A stretch of DNA of 64,000 nucleotides, taken from the NCBI GenBank assembly GCA_028571685.1, contig CM053162.1:3290001-3354000 (forward strand). Direction: 5' to 3'. Positions 11,692 to 22,075 of the stretch are shown here, in pieces; position 1 is the first letter of the stretch, and every line of letters starts with the position of its first letter. The translations under genes and the position numbers were made by a program. The notes under the pieces were generated by a model. It was not told where the DNA came from, searched no databases, and worked only from the letters and a program-made list of their open reading frames with translations. Source of the stretch: Heterohyrax brucei (Eukaryota; Chordata; Mammalia; Hyracoidea; Procaviidae).

Positions 11692-12735
11692 GCCAGGTCA
11701 TATTTTGGTTCTCTTTGGACTTGTTCTAATTTTCTTCAGCTTCAACTTGATTTTGCATATGAGCAGTTGATGGTCTTTTCCACAGTTGGTGCCTTTTCTT
11801 ATTCTGACTAATGATACTGAGTTTTATATTCTCTTTATACAAAGCACCGCCCCCCAAAGCAGCCACTGAGTCCATTCTGACTCAGTGTGACCCTATATGT
11901 CAGACTAGAACTACTCTATAGAGTTTCCAAGGAGTGCCTGTTGGATTTGAACTGCTGACTTTTTGGTTAGCAGCTGTAGCATTTACCCAGTACGCCACTG
12001 GGGTTTCCTCTTTTTATACAGATATAGTCAGTTTGATTTGTGTGTTCGATCCAGTGAGGTCTATGTGCATAGTTGTTGTTTATGTTGCTGAAAAAAAAAA
12101 TTACTATAAAGAAGTAATTGGTTTGCAAAATTCTATGATGCAATTTCTGGTGTAATTTTTATCACAGAAGCCATATTTTCCAACTGCCAGTTCTTTGTTT
12201 CCAACTTTCATATTCAAGTCATCAACAATTATTAGTGTATCTCAATTGCATGCAGAAGTTGGTAAAAATTTTAAATTTTTTCATCTTTGGGCTCAGTGAT
12301 TCATAGATAATTTGCATAAGAGTTTTAACTGGTCTTCTTTATAGGCATGTAGATATTATTTTATTACTGACAGTGTTGTACTTCAGGCTAGATCTTGAAA
12401 TATTCTTGTTAATGAATGCAGCATCATTCTTCTTCATTCTGTCATTCCTGGCATAGTAGACTATATGGTTGTGACATTCAAAATGGTCAGTACCAGTCCA
12501 TTTCAGCTCGCTAATACCTAGAACATTGGTGTTGATGCCTTCTATTTTATTTTTCATGATACAGTTTTCTTAGAGCTATACTTCGTACATTCCACAACCA
12601 ATTATTAATGGGTGTTTACAGCTGTTTTGTCTCGTTGTGAATCATTCCACATCAGCAAATGAAGATTCCGAAAACTTGACTCCATTCAAGTCATTGAAGT
12701 CAACTATACCTTGAAAGGACAGCTGTTCCCCGGTC
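11692..12735 (-). mobile_element. RTE LINE (RTE-2), endonuclease part
   Basis: Continuation of the antisense RTE that began at 7302. On the minus strand, 12557-12339 encodes IEGINTNVLGISELKWTGTDHFECHN, the same endonuclease segment as in RTE-3. The stretch at 11692-11840 matches the endonuclease-RT linker and aligns with the corresponding part of the RTE at 46327-46490. A SINE interrupts at 11843-12009. The element fades out near 12735, in the N-terminal or 5'UTR region. Confidence 0.85.
11843..12009 (-). repeat. AfroSINE
   Basis: tRNA-derived SINE in antisense: complement of the tail (cactgagtccattctgactcag), core (gagtttccaaggagtgcctg) and head (tttttggttagcagctgtagc ... cgccactggggtttcc). 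It is inserted in RTE-2. Confidence 0.9.
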
Positions 12736-12962
12736 ATCTTTGGAGTGCTTTCCAAGAAGCAGTAGTACAGTAGCAGTTTCTTGGGTCACCTTAGTTGGTG
12801 GGACTAAGGATAGGTCTTAATATTCTACTGCTACCAATATAGAAAAATCACAAAGAAGTGGTTTTAAAGACCAGAAATTTATTTTTTTTCACAGTTAGAG
12901 AGGCTAGAACTCTGAAATTAGGACCTGATTCTATGGAGAGATCTTCATTTTTCTGTTTAAGT

Positions 12963-13105
12963 TTCTGTTGCTGTCAAATTTCTGACTCAGAGAGATCCTA
13001 TAGGACTGAGTAGAACTACTTTATAGGGTTGCTGATGGATTTGGACTGCTGACCTTTTGGTTAGAAGCCTTCACTCTTAAAAACTTTGCCACCAAGGCTC
13101 CTAGG
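12963..13105 (-). repeat. AfroSINE
   Basis: Antisense copy: tctgactcag...cctataggactgagtagaac core, ggactgctgaccttttggtta head complement, and a final ccaaggctcctag. Inserted into the MaLR-type LTR. Confidence 0.85.
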
Positions 13106-13263
13106 AGCTGGCAATCCTCAGAGCTCCTGGACTTGTAAGTTCCTTTGCTTCTGTTGTCAGGATAGCATTCATCTTCCTCTGGTGTCTTATGTGTACCTCT
13201 GTGTCTTTTCCGATCTTTTTATAACTTGAAAGTGATTAGATTTAGGACACTCCGTTTAATGAT

Positions 13264-13425
13264 GTGGATCCCTGGTGGTGCAGCTATTAAAGAGCTCAAC
13301 TGCTAACCAAAAGGTTGGCAGCTCGAACCCACCAGCTGCTCCTTAGAAACCCTCTGGGGCAGTTCTGTACTTTCCTATAGTGCCGTTATGAGTTGGAATC
13401 AGCTGGATGGCAATCAGTTTGGTTG
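13264..13425 (+). repeat. AfroSINE
   Basis: Sense copy: head ggatccctggtggtgcag, B-box-like ttggcagctcgaaccc, core gaaaccctctggggcagttc, and tail atgagttggaatcagctgga. Opposite orientation to the neighbour at 12963, in the same host LTR. Confidence 0.9.
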
Positions 13426-13552
13426 TTTTTACTTGTATGACCTCATTAATATAACAAAAGAACACCTTATTTCTAGATAAGATTATATCCACAGATATAG
13501 GAGTTATGATTCTACTATACATTTGGGGGAGATACAATTCAATTCATAACAG

Positions 13553-13732
13553 GGCTTTGGGGGAGGTTTCCCAGAGGAGGTAAGGTCTGAACAGAACAGA
13601 CTTAAAAGACTGAATAGTCCAACTTTGGAGAGAACATTATATTGTCAAGAGCTGGAGATGGAAACCAATCAGGAGCAGATCATACAAAAACCTGTCTTTG
13701 TCAATTAGTTTGAGCCACTAAAGGGTTTTAAA
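13553..13732. repeat. Ancient interspersed repeat, family not named
   Basis: The pattern ttcccagaggaggtaaggtc ... gccactaaagggttttaaa recurs in many mammalian ancient repeats, and the stretch at 58010-58260 looks related. I cannot give the family. Confidence 0.35.
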
Positions 13733-13945
13733 GGGAGGTGGGAAGCCAAGATGGTGGGAAGAACCACCTTCACATATATGTTCTAGAAATCTCTCTCTGG
13801 TTCCCCTGGATTGTGCTTGATTACAGAAAGAGACTAGAAGCAAGAACATCAGTTTTTATCTTGAAGACAAAAGAGAGCTTTCTTAGAGTTGCGTGACAAC
13901 AGATGGGTGTTTGGGCTTGGTTTAGGTTTGGTAGATGGATTGTAA
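13733..13945 (+). mobile_element. Short L1 5'-end fragment
   Basis: ggtgggaagccaagatggtg followed by gaagaaccaccttcac resembles the first ~200 bp of an L1 5'UTR in sense (compare 17250 and the complement of 43690-43720). It is then replaced by SINE sequence. Only the 5' tip is present, which is unusual for an L1 insertion, so it is probably a deletion remnant. Confidence 0.45.
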
Positions 13946-13948
13946 GGA

Positions 13949-14310
13949 TCCCCGGAGGCAATAACAGTTAAGCCATCAGCTGATAACAAAAAGTCTGCAG
14001 TCTGAGCCTACTCAGTGGCTCCATAAACAAAGCAACCTGATGATCTGCTCCCATAAAGATTAAAACCTGTTGCCTTTGAGTCAATTACAACTCATAACAA
14101 CTCTGTAGGAAAGAGTACAACTGCTTCCTGGGGTTTCCAAGGCTACAATCTTTAAGGAAGCAGTGTCACATCTTTCTCCTGTGGAGCAGCTGGTGGGTTC
14201 AAACTGCCAGTTTTTGGTTAGCAATCATGCAGAAAACCCTATGGGGCACTTCTACTCTGTCCTACAGAGTCACTGAGTCACAATTGATTCAGTGACACAC
14301 AATAACAACA
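13949..14310 (+). repeat. AfroSINE variant split by a second SINE
   Basis: The sense SINE head (ggatccccggaggcaataac...) runs to ccataaagatt at about 14059. After a minus-strand SINE it resumes with gaaaaccctatggggcactt and the tail gagtcacaattgattcagtg ... aataacaacaac. Confidence 0.75.
14060..14230 (-). repeat. AfroSINE nested inside an AfroSINE
   Basis: Antisense copy: tttgagtcaattacaactca, then ggggtttccaaggctacaat, the variant block caatctttaaggaagcagtg, and the head complement gggttcaaactgccag ... ggttagcaatc. It interrupts the sense SINE at its aaagatt/gaaaaccc position. Confidence 0.75.
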
Positions 14311-14354
14311 ACAGATGGAAGGTATATTAATTTTCTGCTACTGCTATCATGAAA

Positions 14355-14560
14355 ATAATAATAACCAAACCCTTTGCCAATGAGTCAATTCTGACTCATT
14401 ACAACCCCATTTGTTAAAAAGTAGGTCTGTGTTCCTTAGGGTTTTCTTGGCTGCTTCTAGAAATAGAGTGTCAGGACTTTCACAGGACAGCTAGGTGAGT
14501 TTGAATCTCCAGTCTTTAGGTTAGTTGGCAGTTTAGTGCAATCCACTTATGCCACCCAAA
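14355..14560 (-). repeat. AfroSINE (longer variant)
   Basis: Antisense: aaccaaaccctttgccaatg, gagtcaattctgactcatta, core ttagggttttcttggctgct, then the head complement with gagtttgaatctccagtctt. Inserted in the MLT1-type LTR. Confidence 0.85.
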
Positions 14561-14564
14561 CCAA

Positions 14565-14762
14565 AAGACAGCAAACATGTTGACACTGAGTTGATTCTGT
14601 CTCATAACAACCCTATGGGAAAGAATAGAACTGCCTGATAGGGTTTGCAAGGCTGTAATACTTATGTAAACACAAAGTCTCACCTTTTTCCCATGGAATG
14701 GTTGGTGAGTTCAGTATACTAACCCTTCAGTTAGTAGCTGAGTGCTTAACCACTGGATGACT
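14565..14762 (-). repeat. AfroSINE (longer variant)
   Basis: Antisense: gttgattctgtctcataaca, agggtttgcaaggctgtaat, and the head complement ttagtagctgagtgcttaac. Directly follows the previous SINE in the same orientation. Confidence 0.85.
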
Positions 14763-14826
14763 GGAATTCATGCCAGATTTGGTGGCTTAAAACAACGTAA
14801 CTTTATTATCTTATAGCTCCACACAA

Positions 14827-14985
14827 GACTAAAACCAAACCCACTACCATTGAGTCATTTCTGAATCACAGCAACCGTATAGGACAGAGTAGAACTGTCC
14901 CATATAGTTTTCAAGGAGTGCCTGGTAGACTTGAGTCTCTGATCTTTTGGTAAGCAGACATAGCTCTTAACCACAAGCCAGTAGG
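14827..14985 (-). repeat. AfroSINE
   Basis: Antisense: taaaaccaaacccactacca, gagtagaactgtcccatata, ttcaaggagtgcctggtaga, and the head complement. Third SINE in the MLT1-type LTR. Confidence 0.88.
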
Positions 14986-15420
14986 ACTGGCCAGGCTAAA
15001 ATCAAGGGGTCAAAAGGCTGTGTTCTCTTCTGGAGGCTTCTGGGGATAATCACCTTTGCTCCTTCAGGTACTGGCAGAATTCAGCTCCCTGTAGGACTAG
15101 GCATTGCTCCATTTCCTGGCTATTTGTGTGTCCTCTCTCAGCTCTTGGGTCTTTGCACATGCTTATAACTCAGAATCAGCAAAAGGGCACTGAATTTTCT
15201 TTACACTGGTGTTCCTCTGAGTCAGTGGGAAGTTTCTCCAATTTTAATGATTTATGCAATTATATGGAACCTACCTAAATAATCCAAGCTATCACCCCAT
15301 CTCAAGGTATGTATCCTTAACTACATCTGTGAAGTTCCTGTGCCATATGAGGTAACATATTCACAAGTTCTAGAGAATCCTCTGTGGACACCGTACGTGT
15401 CATCATTCTGCCTATAACCT

Positions 15421-16423
15421 TCTGCCTCCTCTTCATGGTTGACTCTTTTTTCCTGTAACGCTATTTTGGCTCTTGACCCATATACCTTATGTTGCTCACT
15501 AAATCCTTGCTACTAAAGATTTGACCAGAAATGTATGGAATCTTAAATCCTAGCCTAGGCTCAGAATCCAAATCTGCATTTCAGTAAGTTTCTCAGGTTA
15601 TTCACATGTACTTTAATATTTGAATATTTAACAGTTTGTTAAAAGGGATTGCTCTAAATAACTTACAAGTTCTCATCTCCCTCTACATTTAGGACATCTG
15701 AGTTTTTGTTGGATTAAGTTGTTGAGAGAGAGTTTGATCAAGTCAATCCCCTCTGCTGGGCTAAGCTTTGTTATTGACTTCTAGTCACTTCTAGTGAGTG
15801 ATGCCACTCTGTGAGTCCATGTCCAAGCCCGTGTCTATATCTCTAGAATCACAAACTCTATAAGGTCAGGATGTCATCACCAGCAAGCAGTAAAAAGTGC
15901 CAAGAATCTTGGGGGTGGAAAGGAAGAAACAGAAATGCTTTTAAATGTTTAAATCACTATATTGATGAGGTAAAGGAAGATCAGGGAACAAGAGATCTGT
16001 GAATCCATGCTGTTAACGGGATGTTGTGGGGCGCTGTCAAGACCTGGAAAACTGGTTTAATCTGAAATTCTCTAAATGCCCAGGACAAGCTTGACTTGTT
16101 AGAGGCTTTGTGTAAAGCAAACTTAAGGTCAGTGATTCTGAGTTTAATTTGTTCCCTGCCCACCATCCCCCAAGCACCCTCAGACCTGAACAGACATTCC
16201 TAACCAACAGTGAGCTTCTAGATCTCAGTTTGGTGTGTGGATGAAGAAAAAATAGCTGAATAGAAAGCGATAGTGATACTGGGGAGTTTTACATATGCCT
16301 TTTATCAGCCCCACTGCACACATATCCACCAACCCCAGAATGGCGTATCAGAATTTCTAAGCATCTTGGGTGTAATTTCAAGAAGTCATGTAAGTAATTT
16401 TGATAAAATCATCAATAAGTTCA
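15421..16423. other. Unassigned sequence
   Basis: No repeat family, gene or motif recognised in this 1-kb stretch. The longest open frame is about 61 codons and has no family signature. Confidence 0.5.
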
Positions 16424-16732
16424 TTATTTCAGTCAGCTAGTGCTGTCCTAACAGAAATACCATGAGTGGATGGCTTTAACAAAGGAAAGTTTATTCTTAC
16501 ACAGTCCAGTAGGTTACAAGTCTGAATTCAAGGTGTCAGCTCCAGGGGAAGTCTTTCTCTCTGCCAAATTTAAACCTTGAATCTTGCCCTACCTACACAA
16601 CTGCTGCCCATCCACCTTCATTAAAATCATAGAGGCAGGAATTCCAATGTGGAGGAACATCATACAATATCAGGAATTATGGCACAGCCAAATTGTTACA
16701 AATGTTTTAGGGAACAGTTTGAGTCCATGACA
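16424..16732 (-). mobile_element. Internally deleted MaLR-like LTR
   Basis: Same family as 7921-8444: ttcagtcagctagtgctgtc at the left, tggctttaacaaaggaaagt, cagtccagtaggttacaagt, and gtttgagtccatgaca at the right. It is only about 309 bp, against about 500-525 bp for the complete copies, so the middle is missing. The 5-bp target duplication is not evident. Confidence 0.8.
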
Positions 16733-17237
16733 GCCATGCTTTCCAAGAATAAAATAGAAGTGATGTTTTAGGGTGAGAGGTCCCTGGGCAAGCTATCAGG
16801 GTCTTAATGATCTTGATTCACCTGCCTTGATGATTTAGCATGCTGATATTTTGTCTGCTCATTCCAGTGACCATGCCCCAAACAAGGAGACTGGTGATTG
16901 TTAAAACAGTATAGGCTCCAAGTGTGTGACTTGAAATGTGTAAATAAATGCATGTGACCTATCGTTGTATTTCTGCTATGTTGTATAGTATTCCTGCCAT
17001 GCTTAAAGGAAAATGTATGTATCTAAGTAACCTTGGAAGTATGAGAAAGTGCAGAGCTCTTCCTCTTGCACCTCAACACACCATGGCCTGGCTCCCCAGC
17101 TCTACCTAAAGGTGGAGGTTCTCTGCCTTTACTCAGTGGCATGTCCCTGGGCTGCCACTTGGAAGAGATGGAAAAGAACTTTGTTAACTTTCCTTTTACA
17201 CACTGACAGGCACAATCACTCTGGTAGGTTTTAATTA
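16733..17237. other. Unassigned sequence
   Basis: Nothing recognised. Ends with ggttttaatta, which may be the left target duplication of the L1-type element that follows. Confidence 0.45.
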
Positions 17238-19602
17238 AAATGTTTAGGAGGCAGAGTCAAGATAGCGGACTGAATCCACATCTCCCTAAATCCCTCTGGA
17301 AACCAAGACCTGAAGTGATAATCAAATGGAGCCTTCCAGATACTTAGTGAGCCCTAGGATGTGGCATTTGGATTTCGTAACACTGAACGCAAAACCTCCA
17401 ATCTTTCACTGAGCCCACTCTCAGTGAGCGTGGGCTTGCGCAGATCGAAGGTAACTCACCATTTTGATTTTTTTCCCTCTGTCTTGGCCAGTGGGCAGAG
17501 CTGGGACTTGACTAGCCACTGGTCTCTGATGCACTGCTGGTGAGAATGGCAAGCACAATTGCCATGTTCTGAGAGCTTGGCTTTGGACTTTGTGCATCTT
17601 ACCTCCTCTGGTCTATCTTTCTGCCTCCACCATGTGGTAGCCATACAGACACACTTGTGTGGGACACCATCTTGATCCACTGGGAAACAGAGAAGCCCAG
17701 GCCGAGGCCCTGGCTGGACTTGGTTCCTAGGCTGGGAGGCAGTGCCTCCTAAGGGGAGAGTGCTTTTCTGGAAGGGAGGTGGTGTTTTTGTACAGTGTCG
17801 CCTGAGGCTGGCACCCAGAGACAGAGGCTGTGGACTCTGGGCATCTTGGCACTGTTGGCCTCTCTTTCCCCCAGGATCCTGGTCCTGGCCAGCTGGTGAG
17901 TGTGTGCGGGACACTACCTTGTTTCACTAGGAGATGGAGTTATCCATACGGAAGTCTCAGCTGGACCGAATTCCTGGCCTAGGAGGCAGTGCCTACCCAG
18001 AAGAGACTGCTTTGCCAGCAGAAAAACAGAATTCTACACAGTGTCACCTATAGCTGGGGACCAGCAGTAGAGGCGAGCAGGCGCATAGCCTTTCTGTATT
18101 TTGAGCCAGTTTATAACATCTGGGGTTTGATATAGAGGTGTTTACTTTGCCAGCTGGGAAGAGGGATGTATACACCTGAAAACCTGACTGAGTTTGGAAG
18201 TTGTCAGATACTTTTTACTTCTCATTTTAAGATGGCCTAGAGGAACAACTGCGAGCCATCTTCACAGCATCTATCCCAGCCTCTATTGACCCACATGAAG
18301 CACAAAAAGTAACAAACTCTGGAGAAAATGGTAACCAGGAAATCACCCATGTCGCCAGAAGGTCCCAGAAAGAAACCACCTCAGAACTTCCAAAAAAGAA
18401 GATTTTCTGAAACTATCAGAAGGTGAATACAAAAGGATTATCATGTAGAGCCCTCCTAGACCTTATACAAAATATAGCAGAGCAAAACAAAAATTAAGCA
18501 AGCTGTTCAGTCTGATGGAACACCAGTACTCTGAAATCCAACAGATCAAGAACAAAATCAAAGACATAGAAACTTGCATTGAAAGCCAAGAAAACATAAT
18601 GGAACAAATGGAAAAGAGAATTTCTTATCTGGAAGACAGAGCTGTTGACTCCAGCATCTGTGAGGAGAAATCAGAAAAAAGAAACAAGAAAAATGAAGAA
18701 GCATTAAGAAGCATGTGGGACTCTATCAAGAGGAGCAATCTATGATTAATAGGAGTTTCTACACCTGAGAACACAGAGAGTATTGTTGCTGAGCTGCTGA
18801 CAGCAAACTTCCCAGAAATTATGAAGGAAGAGAATATAGATATCCAAGACATATATTGAACACCACTCAATATAGATCTTGAAAGAAACACTCCAAGACA
18901 TATTCTAATCAAGCTTAACAAAATGAAGCATAAGCAGCAACTCTTAAAGGCAGCAGGACTCAAAGCAAAGCTAACATTCAGAGGGAAACCCAGTAGGCTT
19001 TCGTTGGATTTCTCAGCAGAAATAATTCTGGCATGCAGACAGTAGCATGACACATTCAAAGCCTTGAAGAAGAAGAACTTTCAACCAAGAATTATATATC
19101 CTACAGAACTATCTTTCAAATAAGCAAATGAAATGAAGACATTTGCAGATAAACAAAAACTCACAGACTTTGTAAAAACCACACCAAAGCTACAAGAAAC
19201 ACTGAAAGAATCTCTTGGCTTGGAATAACATAACCACTAGCTTTATATTTTAGAAGGACACATCATCCAGAATCCTACTCAGCTAGAGAAGGCTCCAAAC
19301 ACAATCAAAGCTGTGTTATCATCATATTAAAAAGAAGGATGTACAACAGTCATTACAGTCCTTCCAGATGGAGAGGAAGTTGACAAGACTGGTAGTAATC
19401 AAAAGTGGGTTTGTATATAGTTTATTAAGTGGGATCACAGGGGCAGCCATAAAGCACAATAAAGAAGCAACATATCATATCAAGAAATGTAATAGAGGAG
19501 TCTCAACAACCACAAAACCAACCCTGAAAAAGATGAAAAATCAACTCACAAAGAAGAATGTTCCAGAACAGATTATAACAACAACAGAGAAAACATAAAC
19601 TG
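17238..19602 (+). mobile_element. L1-derived, ORF2-less element (HAL1-like)
   Basis: Sense element with a typical L1 5' opening (gaggcagagtcaagatagcg at about 17248), a ~1.2-kb GC-richer 5'UTR, a decayed ORF1 (about 18515-19260) and an inter-ORF spacer. It stops at about 19597 in an A-rich segment (acaacaacagagaaaacata). Compared with the L1 at 39311-43720, it ends just before the start of ORF2. tttaatta flanks both sides (17230-17237 and 19603-19610), a possible target duplication that would make this a complete ORF1-only retrotransposition unit. An L1 that lost its 3' part is the alternative. Confidence 0.7.
18515..19260 (+). pseudogene. L1/HAL1 ORF1 remnant
   Basis: The first 76 codons (18515-18742) are open and carry the coiled-coil region (EIQQIKNKIKDIETCIESQ, EKRISYLEDRAVD) and SEKRNKKNEEALRSMWDSIK. 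A stop at 18743 ends the frame. Further ORF1 signatures follow in other frames: a segment ending in KQRQLLKAAGLKAKL-type sequence near 18930-18970, and NFQPRIIYPTELSFK-type sequence near 19075-19125. In intact elements this is the RNA chaperone of the L1 RNP. Confidence 0.75.
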
Positions 19603-21270
19603 TTTAATTAGGCACAGTTCTAATAGCAGCAAGTTAATGCCCATCCTGGGTGGGTCACCAGACTTGGAGCTGAAGGAAAAGAAAGAATGAAAGAAGGGCA
19701 GGAGAAATCTTTATGGCTTTTTTTGTCAGCTAAAGAATGTGACATGATCAAGTGAGGAGAAATATTTAGTTTTCTTTTCCCTTGAACTTGGCTTTAAGCC
19801 AAACTCTGAAGTAGTGAATTTCGGCCTCAAATGTTCATAACTTTTATTCACTACAGATAGGTCTCTCATCTTTCTACAGGCTCTAGAGTGCCCTACATCA
19901 TCTGATCAGTTCTGTAAAACATTCCACATGCCCTAATTTTCTGCAGTTATCCCCACCTTCCTTCTTCGGCTCTCCTTGTCAAACTTACCCATCCAATGTC
20001 CTTTTCTCTCAGGCCCCTGCTCTCTGCTGAAGTTCTCCTGCTGCTTTGTGTTAGCCAGACAGAACTGTGACTCTTCTGAATAAAACTTTTATCTTACAGA
20101 AAAGCAAGTCTTCAAGGTAAAGGAAGAGATTTTAATATTCAAGAGAGGGTATTTTTTTTAATCAAGAGGAACCTTTGGAAATCCTCAGATGCAATCGCAT
20201 GTACTGATTCTTGAGTTCTGTGTCACATACCTAGGAAGTTATGAAATATACTCAATAAGGAAGTTACACAGGCTCTCTAGTCCCTTTCCAGGCACCTCTC
20301 CCTGCCCTGTTAACCTTTTCCTACTACTCCAAATCTCATGTGCTATATTTGTTTCCAAAATCAAGGCTGAACTAACCAATAAATACAAACAGTGAAACTT
20401 TGTTGGAAGTGGGAAGAGATGACAGGGCTGTAACCATAACTGTTTTTACTCCTTGTGTTACAAGCTGAGCTGGTGGTAAAGTAACAACTTCTTATTTACA
20501 GAAAACATATTAAAAAAAAATTCAAAGACAACAGAGTATCACTATATAATGGACAATTATCATGATGCTGAAGATGAAAAGTGTTGCTAGAGATTGTGGA
20601 TTAGTCCTTTCAGATTCATGAAAGGGCTGTATGCCCTGAATTACTGATTTGTGAGGGTTGTATCAGGATACACTCCCTTGCTATCTGGTTTCCAATTGCA
20701 TTGCCCAATGAAGAAAACTGGCAGAAGTTTGGTGGAGAGAGAGTAAGGTCTGGACATTAATTCTCCTGATCCCTCTTTCAGGGTCACTGTGTTCTTCAAT
20801 TAAAGATCTCAGCTTCTCTTAAGTGCACCCTTCCAAAAGTTCATTCTAGCTCACTATTCTAGTAATATTTCTTACTTCACATCTATGGGTAGTAGCACTG
20901 TTCCTGGATTACTAGCTCTAGAGCTCTATGTTCAATGCTTTGTGGGATTTCTTTACACTCTGCCTTTGCTTTGTTGATAGTCCCTTTATTGCATTCTTCT
21001 CAAAGTAACCCCTTAGAAACTATGATCTATTTTCTTCTGGAAGAAGGTTGATAGGAGAATAATGTAAAGAATGCTTCCATGACATTGAAGGTGAAAAGTG
21101 ACGAGCGTCTTCTGATTGTCAACATGTAGGAAAAGCCATTTTCTATCTCCTATCCTTTAGCTCACATAACTGGTGCTATCACTTAAATGTAGTATGAGAG
21201 GGTTACAGGAAAGGCAGAAAAAGTCACAAGGAAACCTAAGAAAAACCTGAGATTGAGAAGTCAGAATATG
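19603..21270. other. Unassigned sequence, possible LTR at the left
   Basis: No gene recognised. From 19601 to about 20098 the sequence starts TG, contains aataaa at 20079-20084 about 20 bp before a CA, and has C/T-rich stretches, as an LTR might. I see no matching target duplication and no family resemblance. The rest (20100-21270) looks unique. Confidence 0.35.
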
Positions 21271-21390
21271 TAAGCTGTATGCTAGTTTCTACTGGTTGAA
21301 CCTAGCATTTCCTCATTGATAAATTGGGATAATAATATTGCAAATACTACCTATCAGGTCTATTGTAAGAATAACATGAAGTGATATCTT
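21271..21390 (+). repeat. MIR
   Basis: catttcctcattgataaatt gggataataatattgc ... ctacctatcaggtctattgt matches the MIR core and its downstream segment in sense. Confidence 0.65.
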
Positions 21391-21577
21391 CCAGAACTTT
21401 CTTTTGTTGGAAAAAAGACATCAGTGGAAATACTAAGAGAGGGAACAGTGCACAGAACAAAGGAATAAAGAAACACTCTGCCTGGAGAGAGTGCTAACGA
21501 GGACTTCTAACTGAATTCCACCTGCAGGGTTCTTCTGGCCAGTGTCTTACCCTTTACGCTGTTCTTCAGGGAGATAC

Positions 21578-22075
21578 TGTTTTAGTCAACTAGGGCTGCT
21601 CTAACAGAAATACCACAGAGTGGATGGTTTTAACAAAGGAAGGTTTATTCTTACACAGTCCGGTAGGTTGTAAGTCCATATTCAGGGTGTCCACTCCAGG
21701 GGAAGGCTTTCCTTTTGTCGGGTCTGGAGAAAGTCCAGTATTGCATCAGTCTTTGTCCAGGGAGCATCTTGGTGCAGGAACCCCTGGTCCAAAGGACGTG
21801 CTCTTCTCCTGGTGCAGATTTCTTGCTGGTGCGAGGTTCCCAATTCTCTGCCTGCTTCTCTTTCCTTTTATCTCTTGCAGGCTGAAAGGATTAAGGGTGG
21901 GGCAAGCCATACTCCAGGGAAACTCCCTTTACAGCAGAGCATGGAAGTAATCCTAGGACGGAATTTACAGCCCCACCCTAATCCTTTAACATACAGCTTA
22001 GGGAAACCACTGGGAATCATGTCCCAGCCACATGGCTACACATATTTTTGGGGGGACACAATTCAACCCATGACA
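21578..22075 (-). mobile_element. Solo MaLR-like LTR with 5-bp target duplication
   Basis: A 498-bp unit, tgttttagtcaac...acccatgaca on the plus strand, with TG...CA ends and gatac directly flanking both sides (21573-21577 and 22076-22080). Same family and orientation as 7921-8444. The complementary strand of the LTR keeps a 108-codon open frame (21624-21950), which parallels one in the copy at 38310. No internal proviral sequence is present. Confidence 0.92.

Larger units (their letters stand above)
12810..13552 (-). mobile_element. Old MaLR-type LTR, interrupted by two SINEs
   Basis: Three blocks (about 12815-12962, 13106-13263 and 13426-13552) join into one LTR-like sequence with the antisense pattern 'accagaaatttattttttttcacagttagag' ... 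'gacctcattaatata' ... 'acaattcaattcataaca'. It closes with a CA at 13552. It resembles the MLT1/MST group of ERVL-MaLR LTRs. Boundaries are approximate. Confidence 0.6.
14325..15420 (-). mobile_element. MLT1-type MaLR LTR, broken up by SINEs
   Basis: Antisense LTR whose blocks are separated by three SINEs. Block one is ttaattttctgctactgcta at 14330. Block two is gtggcttaaaacaacgtaac ... tttattatcttatag at 14763-14826. Block three is aggctaaaatcaaggggtca ... cttctggaggcttctgggga ... aggtaacatattcacaag at 14990-15420. This block order is the reverse complement of the well-known MLT1 LTR. The SINEs arrived after the LTR. Confidence 0.7.

Noticed and set aside
13264-13340. tRNA gene-like heads in AfroSINE copies
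   Set aside because: A- and B-box-like strings are there because the SINE is tRNA-derived. The copies do not fold as tRNAs and belong to the repeats.
12963-14985. Regularly spaced repeats considered as a CRISPR-like or tandem array
   Set aside because: Repeats are SINEs of different lengths and orientations with variable spacing; this is mammalian DNA.
17456-17914. 152-codon frame on the minus strand
   Set aside because: It lies antisense within the 5'UTR of the L1-derived element at 17238-19602, in a GC-richer stretch that leaves frames open by composition. No family signature.
18625-19059. 144-codon minus-strand frame
   Set aside because: Shadow of ORF1 in the element at 17238-19602.
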